The notes: generated from the sequence alone by a model not told the origin. DNA of 64,000 nucleotides from Dermatemys mawii (GCA_007922305.1 ML677341.1:68444663-68508662); one strand, 5' to 3'; counted from the first letter of the stretch, positions 11,555 through 24,336 are shown. Numbers and translations: made by a program.

Positions 11555-11830
11555 CTTCATTATTATTATTTGCAATTTCTTTTAGAGCAGTAGTTAGACA
11601 CCTCACGTTGTGCTACACAAATGCACTGTAAGAGACAGTCTCTTCCCTGAAGAGTTTACCAGAAACAGACCAGACAGCAAAAAGGTAAGACAAAGAAAAT
11701 GTTATCATCCCCATAGTACTGATGAAATACTAAGGCACATAGCAATTAAGTGACTTGCCTAAGGCTACTCAGGAAGCTTGTGGCAGATGCTGGAACTGAT
11801 CCTTGATATCCAGAGTCCCCATCTAGTGCC
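11555..11830 (+). repeat. MIR/CORE-type SINE
   Basis: The series 'cacatagcaattaagtgact', 'tgcctaaggctactcaggaa', then 'tggcagatgctggaactgat' follows the MIR core order (lower-strand dinucleotides decayed), ending near 'cagagtccccatctagtgcc'. The left side starts in an ATT-rich run. Old and diverged. Confidence 0.65.
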
Positions 11831-11831
11831 A

Positions 11832-13287
11832 GGGGAAATACAAAAATAATCCTAGGCTGGTATATCTGCAGACTTATTACTGGAGTGGATTTTTTTCCTT
11901 TGCAGCACTGTTGAATTCACAGGTGGTTCAGTTTCTCCCTGGTGCGATTCCCCATGGAGAGGATTCTGCTACATAATATTTGACACATATAAGGGCTAGG
12001 ATTTTCAAAAGTAATTTTAAGCACACAATTGGGGCAGTGATGTGCAAAGTTGTGCATGCAAAGAACATTTCTGAGGTGCCTAGTGCAGCTGGAAATAAGT
12101 GTTTTAACTGTTCAGTTGCAAAACTTCTTAGTGAGCCCAGTGGTGTGTGCAACCTATCATTAGATTTGCAGCAAATTCAGTAAGGAATTTTTGTGCTGAT
12201 AACTACCCCTTTCATATGCATGTTGAAAATAATAGTTAAAAAGTAACACCCCAAGGCTGACCCAGTTATTATTGGGTTTTTTTAAATATTTCTGCATGCA
12301 GTAAGTCTTAATTCTTATTCACTTTCTGTTGAAAATGTAGCAGATGCACTCACACATTTGATTGGTTGGGTGATGGTCTGTTTTGCACCTGTAAATCAGC
12401 TATAGCTTTCTGAAACATTAGCCCCAGCTAATTTTTGTGTGTGCTTTCTGTAATGCAAATTTATCTTGCTTGCAGTCAGGAGTGCCTGTGAGCTACTTTT
12501 CTTTGCTATTCAGGTATTCATTCGGTATCTGGCACCTCTGTGCTAAGGTCTGTCCAATTGTGAGCAGGCACCATTCCATCTTAACAGATGGGTAGACGTG
12601 TAGACCGGCAAAAGATCATATGGAGCAGTCAGCTGAAAAGTGTGGTGAACTTGTTACAGTGGCAGGGATTTTCACTATTAATTTATGAAAAATCATCAAA
12701 TTCCTTCAAACCACTTTGTGGCAACCAGCACTGTTGATGACATCACTGCATCTTTAACTGGTGCAGGCTTCAAAAGTCAGATGAGATGTGCCCCATTATC
12801 ACTCATCCTTATTCCTTTCCCAAAGGTGTGAGGGGAAGATGCTTCCCCAATGGAAAAATTGGACCAAGGAAAATGTGTTGATAATAAGGTCCCAGTGTAT
12901 TTATTCGAGAACAAACTGGCTGAATCTGAGCACAGACAAGACAGAGATACCAACCTAGAGACAGAAATGAGGGAGAAATTTGCAGAAGAGCAAGGGGGAT
13001 ATTAAGAAAGGTTTGCCAACAGTAGCACACAGTTCCCCTTATTCCTAAAATACCTTCTATAGATAAATTGAGAACAGTCCTGGAACAGCTAATAGAGATC
13101 TTATTTAAGATGGAAGTGGCTGATATTAAGGCAAAGGAAGAGAAAATGGAGGTAACCCCACAATCACCCGCACAATCACAAACTGCTATAGGTGTTTCTA
13201 TTTCTTGGTGTCTTTAAATAAATTGTTCAAGCAAGAGTCTGCAAAATATGTACGAGGAGCAACAGAGAGCAAGAAGCTGAGACCGTG
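11832..13287. other. unassigned non-coding DNA
   Basis: No gene recognised. The purine-rich stretch 12820-13200 gives open frames without family resemblance. It could be internal sequence of the LTR-like element that ends near 14250, but nothing coding supports this. Confidence 0.4.
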
Positions 13288-13516
13288 AAGGTGGTTTTCC
13301 TAGCACCCCTTTCGTATTGGCGACCCCTTGCACATAGCAAGCTTCTAAGGGCAATCCCCCCTTTATAAATTAAAAACACTTTTTTTTATATTTAACACTA
13401 TTATAAATGCTGGATGCAAAGCGGAGTTTGGGGGGAGGCTGACAGCTTCTGACCCCCTCCCATGTAATAACCTCATGACCCCCTGAGGGTCACGATCCCC
13501 AGTTTGAGAACCCCTG
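13288..13516. mobile_element. hAT-type non-autonomous remnant
   Basis: The right end 'cagtttgagaacccctg' and the repeated 'gacccc' blocks near both ends are the hallmark of hAT miniature elements whose ends read CAGGGGTTCTCAAACT. The left end is decayed ('gaaggtggttttcctagcac'). No clear 8-bp target duplication survives. A second member of this type starts at 36138. Confidence 0.55.
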
Positions 13517-13549
13517 ATCCAGAAGGACAAATGGGTTACTTGTGAGAAA

Positions 13550-14260
13550 ATTTTAGCCCAAATATTAACAATAAGAAGCTACGGGTTGGAGCCAGGGGTG
13601 GCATTGTAGGGAACGACAAAGAAGAGACAGCAGCAGAGAGGTTCCCTGCTGTGCAGTGACATTACTGAGCTGAAATTCCTAAAAGTTGAGCTAAGTGGTA
13701 GAACCTCTGGCACCAGAGATAGCAATGGCAGTGGTAAGTGGCGGCTGAGGGAACAGCAGCAGAGGCACGAGAAGCAGCAGCAAAGGAATTGCTTGGCACC
13801 CCAAACCCCTTTTCAGGTGTGGAAGGTGAAATCACATGAATGAACCTCTGGACTAAGGACAAGCAACTGCAAGTGGTGTGCAGCGGAGGGAAAGAGGGGA
13901 GTGGCATGTTAAAGGGACATTCATTCATCAGACATTCACATCACAAGGTAGGAAACTGAGGCAAAGGATATTTACTGTAGGTCAGTGTTGCTTATGGTTA
14001 CATGCTTTTGAACCGTGGTTGTGGTGTTTTCCCACACCACAATGCTGCGTTCCCTTTCCCTTTTAATAAAAATTTTCTCTGGCTATACACCAACTCAATG
14101 CTTGTCAGTGTGGAGGTATTACCTCATAGAGGCACCCTTGGTGATGTTTAGGTTTCCCATATTAGTGGGTGGGGTTTGAGCTGGCTCAGTTTTATATCAG
14201 TAAGAGAAACCCCTAGGTACGGAACCCGAGACCACCTGGGTTACATTATACCATAGTCTC
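13550..14260 (+). repeat. possible LTR-retroelement end
   Basis: The stretch ends with a pyrimidine run, AATAAA (14065-14070), then 'attttctctggctatacacc' and a segment reminiscent from memory of a turtle LTR end ('aacccctaggtacggaaccc'). No terminal TG...CA pair or target duplication could be fixed. The assignment is tentative. Confidence 0.35.
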
Positions 14261-14261
14261 A

Positions 14262-14955
14262 TTTTATTACACTATGCAGGAAGTCTCCACAGATTATAAT
14301 GAAACCTCCACCCAGCTTTCATTTCTGGAAGAAAAGGCCAAAACAACCTTTGCAGCCCTGCTGATATGTATGTACAGCTCAGCCAGAGTCTGTCCTGTCC
14401 ACAGAAGTGTCATTTTGATATGTATTATAAACACAGGCATAAGAGATGGCAGAAATAATTTCATTTGTCTCTTTCTAATCCAACAATGCTCACCCCTGCA
14501 ACCTCAGGTGAGGATGCTATGTCTGGGTCAACAAGGGAAAGATAGCCTTTTGTTCCTTTTAGGATTGTGTCCCCTTTCCGTTCCTCATGGGCTGGAGGAG
14601 GGAGAGCACTGTGGTTGATTGACCTGTTGGCTCCTGCACACCTAAGGGCGGGGGAGAAGGTTTATAAGCCCTTCCTCTTCCCTGTGAAGAATTGCTGCAG
14701 GTAGATGGTGGTGATGTCAAAGAGTGCGTGTTGTTGAAATTCCCCCTGGTGAATTGGTATCCTGTTGCTTTAGAATTGGGTTGGTCACATTCACACCAAA
14801 GCTTGGAATAGGAGCCTAAAAGGTGAGGGCTGTCAATGGTGGTGTTCAAATGCATACAAGGGTGTGGAGGTCACTATTGGGGATAATAATTTAGTGGTAT
14901 AATTGTGCTAAAGTCTGCCTTTTTACCCCTTCCTTCGTGACCACCAGAACAGGTC
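14262..14955. other. unassigned non-coding DNA
   Basis: Nothing recognised. Open frames on both strands here (to about 114 codons) show no domain or family signature. Confidence 0.5.
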
Positions 14956-15067
14956 ACAGTAGTTGGTGATTGGACTTATGGATTTTTAAAATAGTTAGTG
15001 ATGGAGACTCCACCACAACCTTAGAAGTTGTTCCAGTGTTGTTCATTACCCTCACTGTTAAAAATAT

Positions 15068-15271
15068 TCAACCTATTTCCAGTCTGAATTTATCTTGCTT
15101 CAACTTGCAGCCATTGGATCGTCTTACACCTTTCTCTGCTAGACTGAAGAGCCCATTATTAAATATTTGTTCCTCATGTAGGTATTTATAGATGGTAATC
15201 AAGTCACCCCTTAACCTTTTCTTCATTAAATTAAATAGATTAAGCTCTTTGAGTCTATCATTAGAAAGCAC
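15068..15271 (-). pseudogene. CR1/L3-type ORF2 C-terminal fragment
   Basis: A 67-codon open stretch of the LINE ORF2 C-terminus. The region lies after the reverse-transcriptase domain and carries no catalytic residues. Key runs are DRLKELNLFNLMKKRLRGD and LFSLAEKGVRRSNG, matching the family order 'RLKxLxLFSLxxRRLRGDL...SNGxKLKxxxFRL'. Upstream frames are broken by stops and indels. Confidence 0.75.
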
Positions 15272-16328
15272 GTTTTTTAATCATTCTAGTGGCTCTTCTG
15301 AGAAACCTCTACAACTGTTCAACATTCTTCTTTTACTGTGCACACCAGAACTGGATACAATATTTCAGCAGTAGTCTGACCACTGTCAAATACTAAGGTA
15401 AAATAATCTCTTTATTACTACTCAGGATTCCCCTGTTTATGCATCCAAAAATTATATTAGATCCTTTGGCTAACGGGTCACACATGTTCAGCTGATTATC
15501 CATCCTGATCCGGAAATCTTTTTTAGTCACTACTTACCAGAATACAGTTCCACATCCTCTAAATACGGCCTACGTTCTTTGTTCCTACATTTGTACATAT
15601 ATATTTAATTATATTAAAACAAGTATTGTTTTCTGGAACTCAGTTTACCATGTGATCCAGATTGCTTTGTATCAATGAGCTGCCCTCTTCATTTTGACCA
15701 GTCCCCCAATTTTATTGTCGTCTTCAAACTTTATCACTGATGATTTTAAGTTTTCTTCCAGGTCATTAATAACAATGTTAAATAGCAGAGGGCTTAGAAC
15801 AGATCCTGCAGGACCCCACTAGAAGTATACCCTGTTCGATGAAGATCCTCCATTTACAGTTATATTTTGAGACCTTTCAGTTATACATCTTTTAATCCAT
15901 GTAATGTGAGCATGTTCATTTTATACCTTTCTAGTTTTTTTAATCACAATGTCATGCTGTACCAAGTCAAATGCCTTTCAGAAATCTAAGCATATAACAT
16001 CAAAACCTTTGATTCTCTTTATCAACCAAATTTTTAATCTCATAAGAAATCAAATTAGTTTGACAATATCTGTTTTTCAGCAACTCGTGTTGATTGACAT
16101 TAATTATATTACTCTCATTTGATTCTTTATTAATGGTGGACCATATGAGCCACTCCACTAGGTGTCAGAATAACAAGGCTTATAATTACCCGGGTCATCC
16201 CATTTATCCCTTTTAAATATTGTCACAACATTAGCTTTCTTCTAGTCTTCTGGAACTTTCCTGGTTTTCCAAGACTTACTGAAAATCAGCCTTAATGATC
16301 CAGCCAGCTCTTTTAAAACTCTTGGATG

Positions 16329-16759
16329 CAGAGGTGACTGGTGCTACTGGAGGGGAGGCACAAGCTAAATGGGTGGACACGTAACAGCCACATGTCTCCC
16401 CTACCCAGTCACCTCCACCCTGTGTCCAGCCTGAGGCCACTGCACTTTCCCTGCCCCATGTTACCTGTGGAGGGTGGGCCTCTCGGTACTTCTCTCCCTG
16501 TGCCTCTCCCCTGGCATGTTTGGCCACTCTGCATGGCATCTGGGCGGGGAGTGGGACACAGCCGCTTCTGCATGAGAGAACCTGGCTGGGAGGCAGAGCT
16601 GGCTCTGTCAGGAAGAAGTGGCTCCATCCCACTCCACTCCCAGCTGTCAGGTAGAGTGGCCAAACGTGCTGGGGAGAGGCACAGGGACAGAAGGACAGAG
16701 ACCCTCTCCTTTCCTGCTCCCAAAAGGCCAATCTGTGTCCCTCCTACATGTCACCTCTG
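16329..16759. mobile_element. 431-bp hAT miniature element nested in CR1
   Basis: The ends read CAGAGGTGAC and GTCACCTCTG (10-bp perfect inverted repeat), with an exact 8-bp duplication CTTGGATG at 16321-16328 and 16760-16767. This is the hAT signature. The body is a long imperfect palindrome centred near 16590-16600 and is GC-rich compared with its surroundings. Because of the palindrome, two antisense open frames (16341-16823 plus, 16276-16731 minus) encode similar peptides, for example HVWPL with a downstream GR/GSGVG. They are by-products of structure, not genes. Confidence 0.88.
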
Positions 16760-17059
16760 CTTGGATGCAAGTTATCCAGGCCTGCTAATTTTAAAACATC
16801 TAACATTAGTAGCTGCTGTTTAACATCCTACTGAGTTACCAATGGAATGGAAAGAGTATTACTATATATGACGTGACATCATCTCTTTTTTCCCCCAATT
16901 ATGGGAGAGAAATATTTCTGGGTGGAGATAAGGATTAGGACAAAAAGAGATTGTGTGGATACAGGCCATTTTCCAAGGAGTGAGTGTAATTTGGCTGGAG
17001 ATGACACAGCGGAGGATCTGGCAAAGGAGCTGCCTGGCTTTCACAGATGAACATGGCCA

Positions 17060-17612
17060 GGACAGGGGTAAATTGCCTGGTGGCTAAATAATATGGATGG
17101 GAAAGGTCTATGACTATCTATACCTGTGAATGGGGAGTGAATATAGCTTTGAGTGCTATTAGAGACAGAATTGTTAACATGCTGGGAATCCAGCTGTGGG
17201 GAAGCAACCAAGCAAATTGCTGATACCTCCTGGTGGCAAGTGCCTAGTGCAAGTAATTATTCAAATGTGTACAGGGAGGGGTGTCCCATAATTTAATAAA
17301 CCAGAACTGGAAGTAGATTAGGAGAAGGCATCTTTCCAAAAAGGTAGGAACGGAGTTGGGGCTCCTAATGTCTTGTACATTGAGGAGCTATGCTCTCTTC
17401 TTCACATCCTTAAACCTTGTGTGAGGTGAGGGTAATGGGAATTGGGTTAACGGGGGAAGGAGGTAGGGAGGGTTGATGGCTGCTCTCCATGAGGTGGAAT
17501 GGATTACCAAGGAGGGATGACCTGCACTGGGTAATTGTTGCCAGATCTGTTATTTAACAAAGTTGCAGCCTGGTTAAATCACATTCCTGGTGTCTTGTCT
17601 TTCTTCTGATGG
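17060..17612 (+). repeat. retroelement 3'-end relic, copy B
   Basis: The end 'aagttgcagcctggttaaat' with a 'cctggtgtcttgtctttctt' tail parallels copies A (1951-2010) and C (26461-26510). An inner segment near 17213-17260 ('aattgctgatacctcctgg') matches copy C near 26115-26150 ('aattgctgatgcctccttg'). This shows B and C are one family over about 450 bp. The poly(A) signal is decayed to TTAACA here. Confidence 0.5.
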
Positions 17613-18745
17613 TTTCTGGTGTCTTAGGTTGACCCCCTCCCCTAGTGCAGACCAAGCCTCAGACAATTGCTCTGATCCTTTTCCTTGTAATCAGTGACAA
17701 AGCTCTCATTTATGTTAATGGCAGTAGGATCAGAACTCATTCCTCTTTTCATTACAAGCTTTTAACATTCTTTTATTTGTGTTACATGACATCAATGGCA
17801 GCTTCTGCAATATAATTTCTAAATTTGAATCTGACTTTTCAAGTAATGAAAGGGAGTTAGAAATGTATTTAGTACTGACTGCAAATAAAATTGTGGCTGG
17901 TGTGTGTTTTTAATCTCAGGTTGCAGTGTAACTGAGGTATTTTTCAGAAATTACTGGCTCTAGAAATGTTTAATATTAACAAAGCATTTTTGGATTTGAC
18001 TCGTTTCCTGTCTCATAATGTACAGACTACATGGGTCATATTGTCTTGTCTGAACGTTAACATGAATTTCTTTTAAGACTCCTCAGTAGTTTTGGGTTTT
18101 GGTGGAATGCTTTTATACGACACTGCTTTGCTTCCATAGCCCCTGCTCTCTTTCAAGACAAAAATATTTACACCATTTCATAGAAAATGTCTGCAAGATT
18201 GAACTGGGGGTGAAGGGTACTTGAACTACACTTTGAATTGTGGAGCCTGTAACTGTTTTTGTTAATTGACATGAACTATGATATTTTTCAAATGGAATTA
18301 ATGTGGTTTTATATTTTTAATGTGTTTACTCTGGATTGTCAAGTTTTCAGGATATTCAGCAACATAAAATGGCACATTTTATAATTTCTCACAAGGTAGA
18401 TCACATGCACTAATGCATATTTCCATTTCTAAGATATGTATCCATTCTTGCCATTTGCTATTGTGATTTATATAGCATTGTTGCCATGTAACTAGAATCA
18501 GAAACGGAATTAAAGAAAACCATCAATGTTAGCTAATTTGCCACCTATTCACGTGAATGCTGCTTTCCAATGAAGGGCCTCAGCAACCATGCCATTTCTC
18601 CTTCTTCTCCCTACAGCCCCAAGAGCACCTCTTGGTTGTGCTGTATAGGATGTAATCAATAGGGACTGCTGCATTTCAAAAATCATACGAGGAAGGTGAG
18701 CAGAAGAGAAGAAAGAGAGGTGCTGCTGCCAGACACTGAACATAT
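17613..18745. other. unassigned non-coding DNA
   Basis: No repeat or gene recognised. The stretch 17790-18530 looks unique and AT-rich. Confidence 0.5.
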
Positions 18746-18749
18746 CAGT

Positions 18750-19075
18750 GGGTTAACTGGAGATGGTAAAAAAAAAAATCATCAAGACATTTCTTGAGTT
18801 AAATGGAATTTTTATGATTTCTTTTATTTTGGTCAATATTTGTTTCAATTTTTTCAATAACAAACTGGAAACTGAACCAAAAATGCTCACGAAAAATATT
18901 CTGGCTTTGGTAATTTTAGGAGTTTCAGTTTTTGTAATTTTTACCAAGAAATTTTTTGGAAACCATTTTTTTTTTCAGTTTTCCATCAAAAAGAAAAGTG
19001 TCATGAGAAATTTCAAAGAAAAAACAAAGAATTATTTTCAAAATCTCCTGCCAGATGTAATTGGTCTTTTTCAAC
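18750..19075. repeat. A/T-rich 'ttttccatcaaaa' family repeat
   Basis: Runs such as 'tcagttttccatcaaaaaga' and alternating blocks of T and A make this block partly self-complementary. Similar wording occurs at 41840-41935, 44900-45310 and 45965-46275, so it is a dispersed family. The low complexity also opens frames on both strands (111 and 64 codons) that are not genes. Confidence 0.5.
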
Positions 19076-19109
19076 CAATTAGTCTAGTAATTATCTAACA
19101 GAAGGTCAG

Positions 19110-20300
19110 GGTTCTATATTCTTTTTCTTCCCTGGCTCTACTCTCTGTGGTCCCTCCCTACTGTCACATCATCCCTGAATTCATTCTGGCTGTTCCCAGA
19201 ATTATTGGAATTGGCGTCCCCAGCCAGCTGAAGCAATCCCCACTCTCTTCGCATGATGGAGCTTTCAAGCGGGGGATGAGAAATTAGCTCTTTTGCAGGC
19301 TTGAAGCATAACAACCTCTGCCTGTCTTGTGTGCTCTCTTGCCATGCACTGCCCCTGATATCACAGGCCCCTTCTGCAACTGGAGTCTGCAGAACCGAAG
19401 TATAATGTACAATTGAATAGCTAGATTTTGTTTTTGTTCTGCTCTGGACTTCTGCTCTTGGCCCAGTCAGTTGAACGGTGGTGAACTGAACCATTTAAGA
19501 GGTATATCTGGTGCATATCCTCATGCTCATGGGTTCCTGGTCATAGTACAATTACCCTCAGTATAATATGATGCCACTGAAAAGGTTAAGTGATTTGAAT
19601 GCTAATACCATTCTTATTTTTAAACCAGTTCCTTTCAAATGTGTCATACGCACTTGTCCTCATCCAAGATTAACGACATGACAAGTTTGAACTTTGAAAA
19701 GCAAGCCATTGAAGTTATTGGGAAAGCATAAAAAGGTCACATTGCTTTGGACAAAAAAGAAGCCTGTAAGCTTTCCACAGCCCCATAAGGCAGAAGTGGC
19801 ATATTTACCCAAGTTTCCTGAAACTCTCCAAATGAATGTAAAGATCAAATGGGAGAAAATTAGCCCAAAGGGGGTGGGTTGGTTAGTTAGTTGGTTGGAT
19901 GAATACTAGAATAGAATAGAATGTCTTCGGCAATCTTATTATTGCTGGTATAACATGTTCTGACTCTTCCTCCCATTCTTTTCTTTAACTTCCTTTGTTT
20001 TCTGAGAACTAAAACACATCAGTGTCAATTCCGCAGGGCATCTCACCCATTATGCAACTTTGGCTATGAAGGGGTTAGAAATGGCTGCAGGGAAGCCCCT
20101 CACCCTCAACCCCATGTAAGGGCCAATTTCTGGTTGGTGTAGAGCAGGGAAACAGCCACACACTACCTCTTCCTTTGCAGCTGCTCTGAGGAGCTGCTCA
20201 AAATTTATGCTGCGGCCCAAACTGTCTCTGAGAGCCACAGAATATCTGAGGGTCTCAAAGTATATTCAAGATACCTTTACTTCCTCTCTACTCCGTTCCT
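19110..20300. other. unassigned non-coding DNA
   Basis: Nothing recognised beyond a short GGTTAGTT-like simple run near 19878-19900. Confidence 0.5.
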
Positions 20301-20511
20301 TACCAATCATTGTGGTTATTGAGTACTGTGTGTTTGGACTGTAAACTGTCATTTTAAGTGTGTGTGTGGAGGGGTGAAGGGAGTGGGTCCATCTTGAAGG
20401 CTAAAGAGCTGTGTAGTAAAATGTGGGATCAGTGTCCCTCTCAGGGAGATCCAGCTTAAAGAAAGGTGGGGGTGAGTTTTACCTCACTGCCTTAGGGAGC
20501 AGATGGTCTAT

Positions 20512-20535
20512 TCTCTCTCTCTCTCTCTCTCTCTC
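20512..20535. repeat. (TC)12 microsatellite
   Basis: Twelve uninterrupted TC units. Confidence 0.95.
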
Positions 20536-23500
20536 GATTCTTGTGTGTTGTTCTGAATGCTCAGAACAAGAGCAGTGTAACATCGCAACCTTCCAGCAAG
20601 AGTATTTATGTTTTTCTCTAATGTCTCTGTATGTGGTGAAACATAGCAATCACAGTTTGGCCAGAACAGAGAATTGATTCTGGGAGGAGCGGTTTGTTGG
20701 TTCTAACTCTAGTGTGGAGCTAGCCGAGAATGGCCATATAGCTCTTAAATACTCAAAGAAGGCAGAACAACAGGATGGGTGATGAGCAGCATTTCCATAC
20801 TAATGGAGTGGAGGAGACTCCCCGACTTGGTATTAGAATGATGGAATCACAAAACTACACTGTCTGAACCATTAAGCTGAATATAATGAACATAGAAAAA
20901 TGATGATTGCACAATGGAAACTACACAGTGAAATATGTTTTTTAAGCACAAAAAAGAGTCACAAAGCTTAAGAGCACCAGATCATCTAGTCTGCTCTCCT
21001 GGTTCTCACAGACCACCACCTCACCTCACACTCACACACTAAACCCAACAACTGAAATTAGACCAAGGTACTACTGCCCACAGGAGACTAGACTGTGATG
21101 TGCCAGAGGCAGAGAATAAGGGGGACTGAGGTGCACCAGTACATCAGGCCTCCGTGATGGCAGGGAAATGATTAAATGAGATATTCCCAGATACTCCTGG
21201 CAAGTGACCTGTACCCACATGCTGCAAAGGAAGGTGAAGCCTCCCCTCCCTCTAGTCACTGTCAATCTGGCCTGGGAGAAAACTTGTTCCAAACCCCACA
21301 TATGGCAATCAGATAGACCCTGAGCCTGTGAGCAAGAGCCAGCCAGGCAAATAGCTGAGAGAGAGAATGCTCGGTGGCACCTCAGAGCCCTGGACCTCCC
21401 TGTCCTGTGTCCATTTCCAGCCATGGCCATCCCTTATGTTTCAGAGGAAAGAAACTAACAAACCAATCAAACCAGTATACATTGCGGGGGGCGGGGGGAC
21501 AAATCCCTTCCTGACCCCACAAGTGGTCAGCTGAAGCCCTGAAGCATGGACCTTTTAGGAACATAAGACAAACCAGAAGTGAGTGCCAGGGCTATTAAGT
21601 CCCGTCCCATCACAACCAACCTATATTTCACTCTATCTGAAGCAGCCTGTTTACCAGTCAGGGGCCTCTTATTCAGCCATTCCTCTCAACACCTCTGGCT
21701 CAAGGAGCATCACGATTGGGTTAGTTGCTCTTCTCCTGTCCTTCTTCCTCTGGCTGAGTAGAGCAGAGGAAAGTGATGGATGTGTTAGTCCCCTGAAATG
21801 CTGCATTCCAAGGGGTAAGCAGAGTTAAATCACCTTACTTAGTGTGGTCATAATTCAGTATAAACAGAGTGACGCGTCACTCCAAATGAAATGGAAATAC
21901 CACAAGAGTTGTGTTGAAGCAGTTTTGGAATTTTAGTCCATTACATTGTATAAAATGTTTAATGGTATGTTTTAAATACACTCACAAAAATCCTATCAAA
22001 GCCCAAAGAACCTCCACAGCTCCCGGTCTGCTAGTCCAGTCCCTCCATCCAGTCCATAACAATCACACTCCCTGGAATGACATCAAGGAACTCACCCTTT
22101 AAAGCTTTAAGCAGAGGCATGTTCTTCCTCAGTTGATGGAACATTAGGCGGGGAAACAAATGTAGAGGGCAGCATCCCAAAGATCTTGGCATCTAAGTTC
22201 TGTTTTGGTGGTTAACCAAGGGGGAAAATGCCATGCACCTTAAAGAGTACACCCTTCATTCCACTCCCTCCCCACACATAAGGCATTCAGAGGAAGATGA
22301 CAACCTCGTGTGAGGCAACCTGCTGCATTATAAGGTAAGAAGGTACAGACTATAAGAACAATAATATAAAGGTGATGGGGCAATCCCCCAGTACCACTCC
22401 AAGCCCATCCATGTTGGGCTAGAAAACCCACTGCTTTGTGCGGGGTGTTTGTTTATTCAAAAGCAGAGCTGTAGACTGATAACTCCTGGCATCACTTCAT
22501 CCATGCACCAGCAAAAGGAAGGAAAAGAGGTGTATGTATCTTCATCCGTGAACCAGCAAAGGGGAGGAACATACAGTGCATGGGAGGCAGAGCATTTGTT
22601 CGGGGAACTCCACAACTTCCTTCGGGGACCTTTCTTGTTTAAGAGGATCCACAGTGTGTTGACTTTTTTTTTCCTGAAAAGACAGGTCTACTTTGGTCCA
22701 CACATCTGGACAATTCCAGTGGTTGCACATTTCAAGAGACCATTGAGCTGTTGTGCTGGATCTGGCATTGAGATATTTCTGCTACTGAAGTTCTTGTGCA
22801 ATCTGAATTATCTGGAAGCAGATAAAAATCTCACTCTCCCTCCTCTCCCTGCCCCTCCCCTCCATTCACCAAACATGTGCACAGACATGCAACAAATAGA
22901 TTTAAATATAGATACATCTAAATATACCATCAGTGAAATCCAATAATAGATTTTGCAACCAGCCTGATTTACCCCACCATGGATTATTAAAAAGGGATTA
23001 AAGAATTTTATTCTCCTTAAATTGTGGTTCTATTAGGAAAAAGTGATTGTAAAAATGGCATTGTGAGGTTCCACGTTCATCTGCTTGTTTGTCTTTCATA
23101 TCACATATGTTCAGCTGCAAGTTATAAGATGGATTTTCTCACTGTCAGCCCTGCAAACTCAGCCTGGACTCTGAGCCAGGCTGGGTTCTTACTATCTCGT
23201 GCATCATTGCCATTAATAATGGTTCTACAGGCCAAATTGTGCCTTCAGTGACCCCTGTGCAACCACACTCACTGCACTGGCTTTGCACATACGTAACTCA
23301 TTGGAACTTGATTAACAATTCCGATGAGAATACACAGAATCCTTGAAGGAACAGAATCCATCTCTGTCTCTGTATCAGCCAGCTCCGTGCTGCAGGGGTA
23401 ACAGAAGTAAAACTTATTGTCGTCACTGAACAGGAGCAGAAAGTGCCATCTGCACTGTCAGTTTTTGGATCGCAGATGCACTTTGAATCAATGCCCCTTG

Positions 23501-24309
23501 TTAACTGAACCTCATGCTTTAATACTTCTAGTAAAAATCAGCTGCCTTCAAATAAGATCTATATATAATATTATAGAAAGCTGTTATGCATACTTAGTTA
23601 TTTTTCAGATTTATTTTAAAATATTTAACTGAAATATAAGCATTTTCAGCCATTGCCATAGATGCAGAACTTTTTATTAGTCATTTAATTTAATTCCTTC
23701 AAGACAAATGTATGTATTATGTTTATTATAATCACAAACAGACTAAAGTAATGTTGAAAGAGACAGTAAACTTGCAAATGTTGTTGTTGCTAAGTAAAAG
23801 AGACAGTGCTTTTTAACAAAGAAGTCACATACTGATGTCTGTATTATGTTTAAAAAAAAGTTTTTACACTCATAAATGCTGCCTGGAACTTTAATACCTC
23901 CCTGCTTATTGGCAGAAGCTATTGTGTGCTTTTTTTGTTAGAAAATATCCATCCCAGCACTTTAACTTTTTTTTGTTACATTTTAATCCCCAGATGTTGT
24001 TGACAGGGTTCTTTTATGCTGAGTCAAGATTCTTGTTAAAAAATTCCGTAATTCTGCCGATTAGGATGAGATAATAGGTTATCGTGGCTGACTAATTTAG
24101 GTAACTTTTCAGGTATGTGTATTTAAACAAGGGATGCATGAGATGTGAAAAATGCTAGCATTTATCGGAAATGCAAATGTGGCATTTGTTCAGCTTAATG
24201 TGAATACCCGTGCACCAGGCAACAACACTAGAAGTGCCAATTAGCATGCAGTCATGGTGCCAAAAATTTACCCTTTCTTTCAGCTAATATGACATTTAGT
24301 CTTTCCTCC
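20536..24309. other. unassigned non-coding DNA
   Basis: No gene recognised. The 165-codon frame at 22449-22946 starts with GTG and has no family signature. The part 24000-24290 is repeat-free, with an octamer-like ATGCAAAT and several TAAT cores, and is a candidate conserved non-coding element. Confidence 0.45.
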
Positions 24310-24336
24310 TTTTTTTTTTTTTTTTTTTTTTTTTTT
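24310..24336. repeat. poly(T) run, 27 nt
   Basis: An uninterrupted T run. It could be the tail of a minus-strand retrocopy, but the flank shows none I recognise. Confidence 0.9.

Larger units (their letters stand above)
14960..16870 (-). mobile_element. old CR1-type LINE (L3-like), minus strand, split by a hAT element
   Basis: On the minus strand the end of the reverse-transcriptase ORF is still readable at 15068-15271. It includes DRLKELNLFNLMKKRLRGD, NGLFSLAEKGV and LKQDKFRLEIG, the C-terminal signature of CR1/L3-type ORF2. Further 5' the plus strand shows CR1 landmarks such as 'caggaccccactagaa' (about 15810) and 'accaagtcaaatgccttt' (about 15961). The copy is interrupted at 16329-16759 and resumes from 16768 with 'caagttatccaggcctgcta'. 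Many stops show it is long dead. Confidence 0.8.

Noticed and set aside
16276..16823. Overlapping 151- and 160-codon open frames on opposite strands
   Set aside because: They lie on the two strands of a GC-rich palindromic hAT miniature element, and their similarity follows from the inverted repeat.
18763..19098. 111-codon frame rich in F, I and K that looks like a membrane protein
   Set aside because: It is the translation of an A/T-rich low-complexity repeat. The opposite strand is open as well.
22449..22946. 165-codon open frame
   Set aside because: It starts with GTG, has no domain or family signature and sits in non-coding vertebrate DNA.
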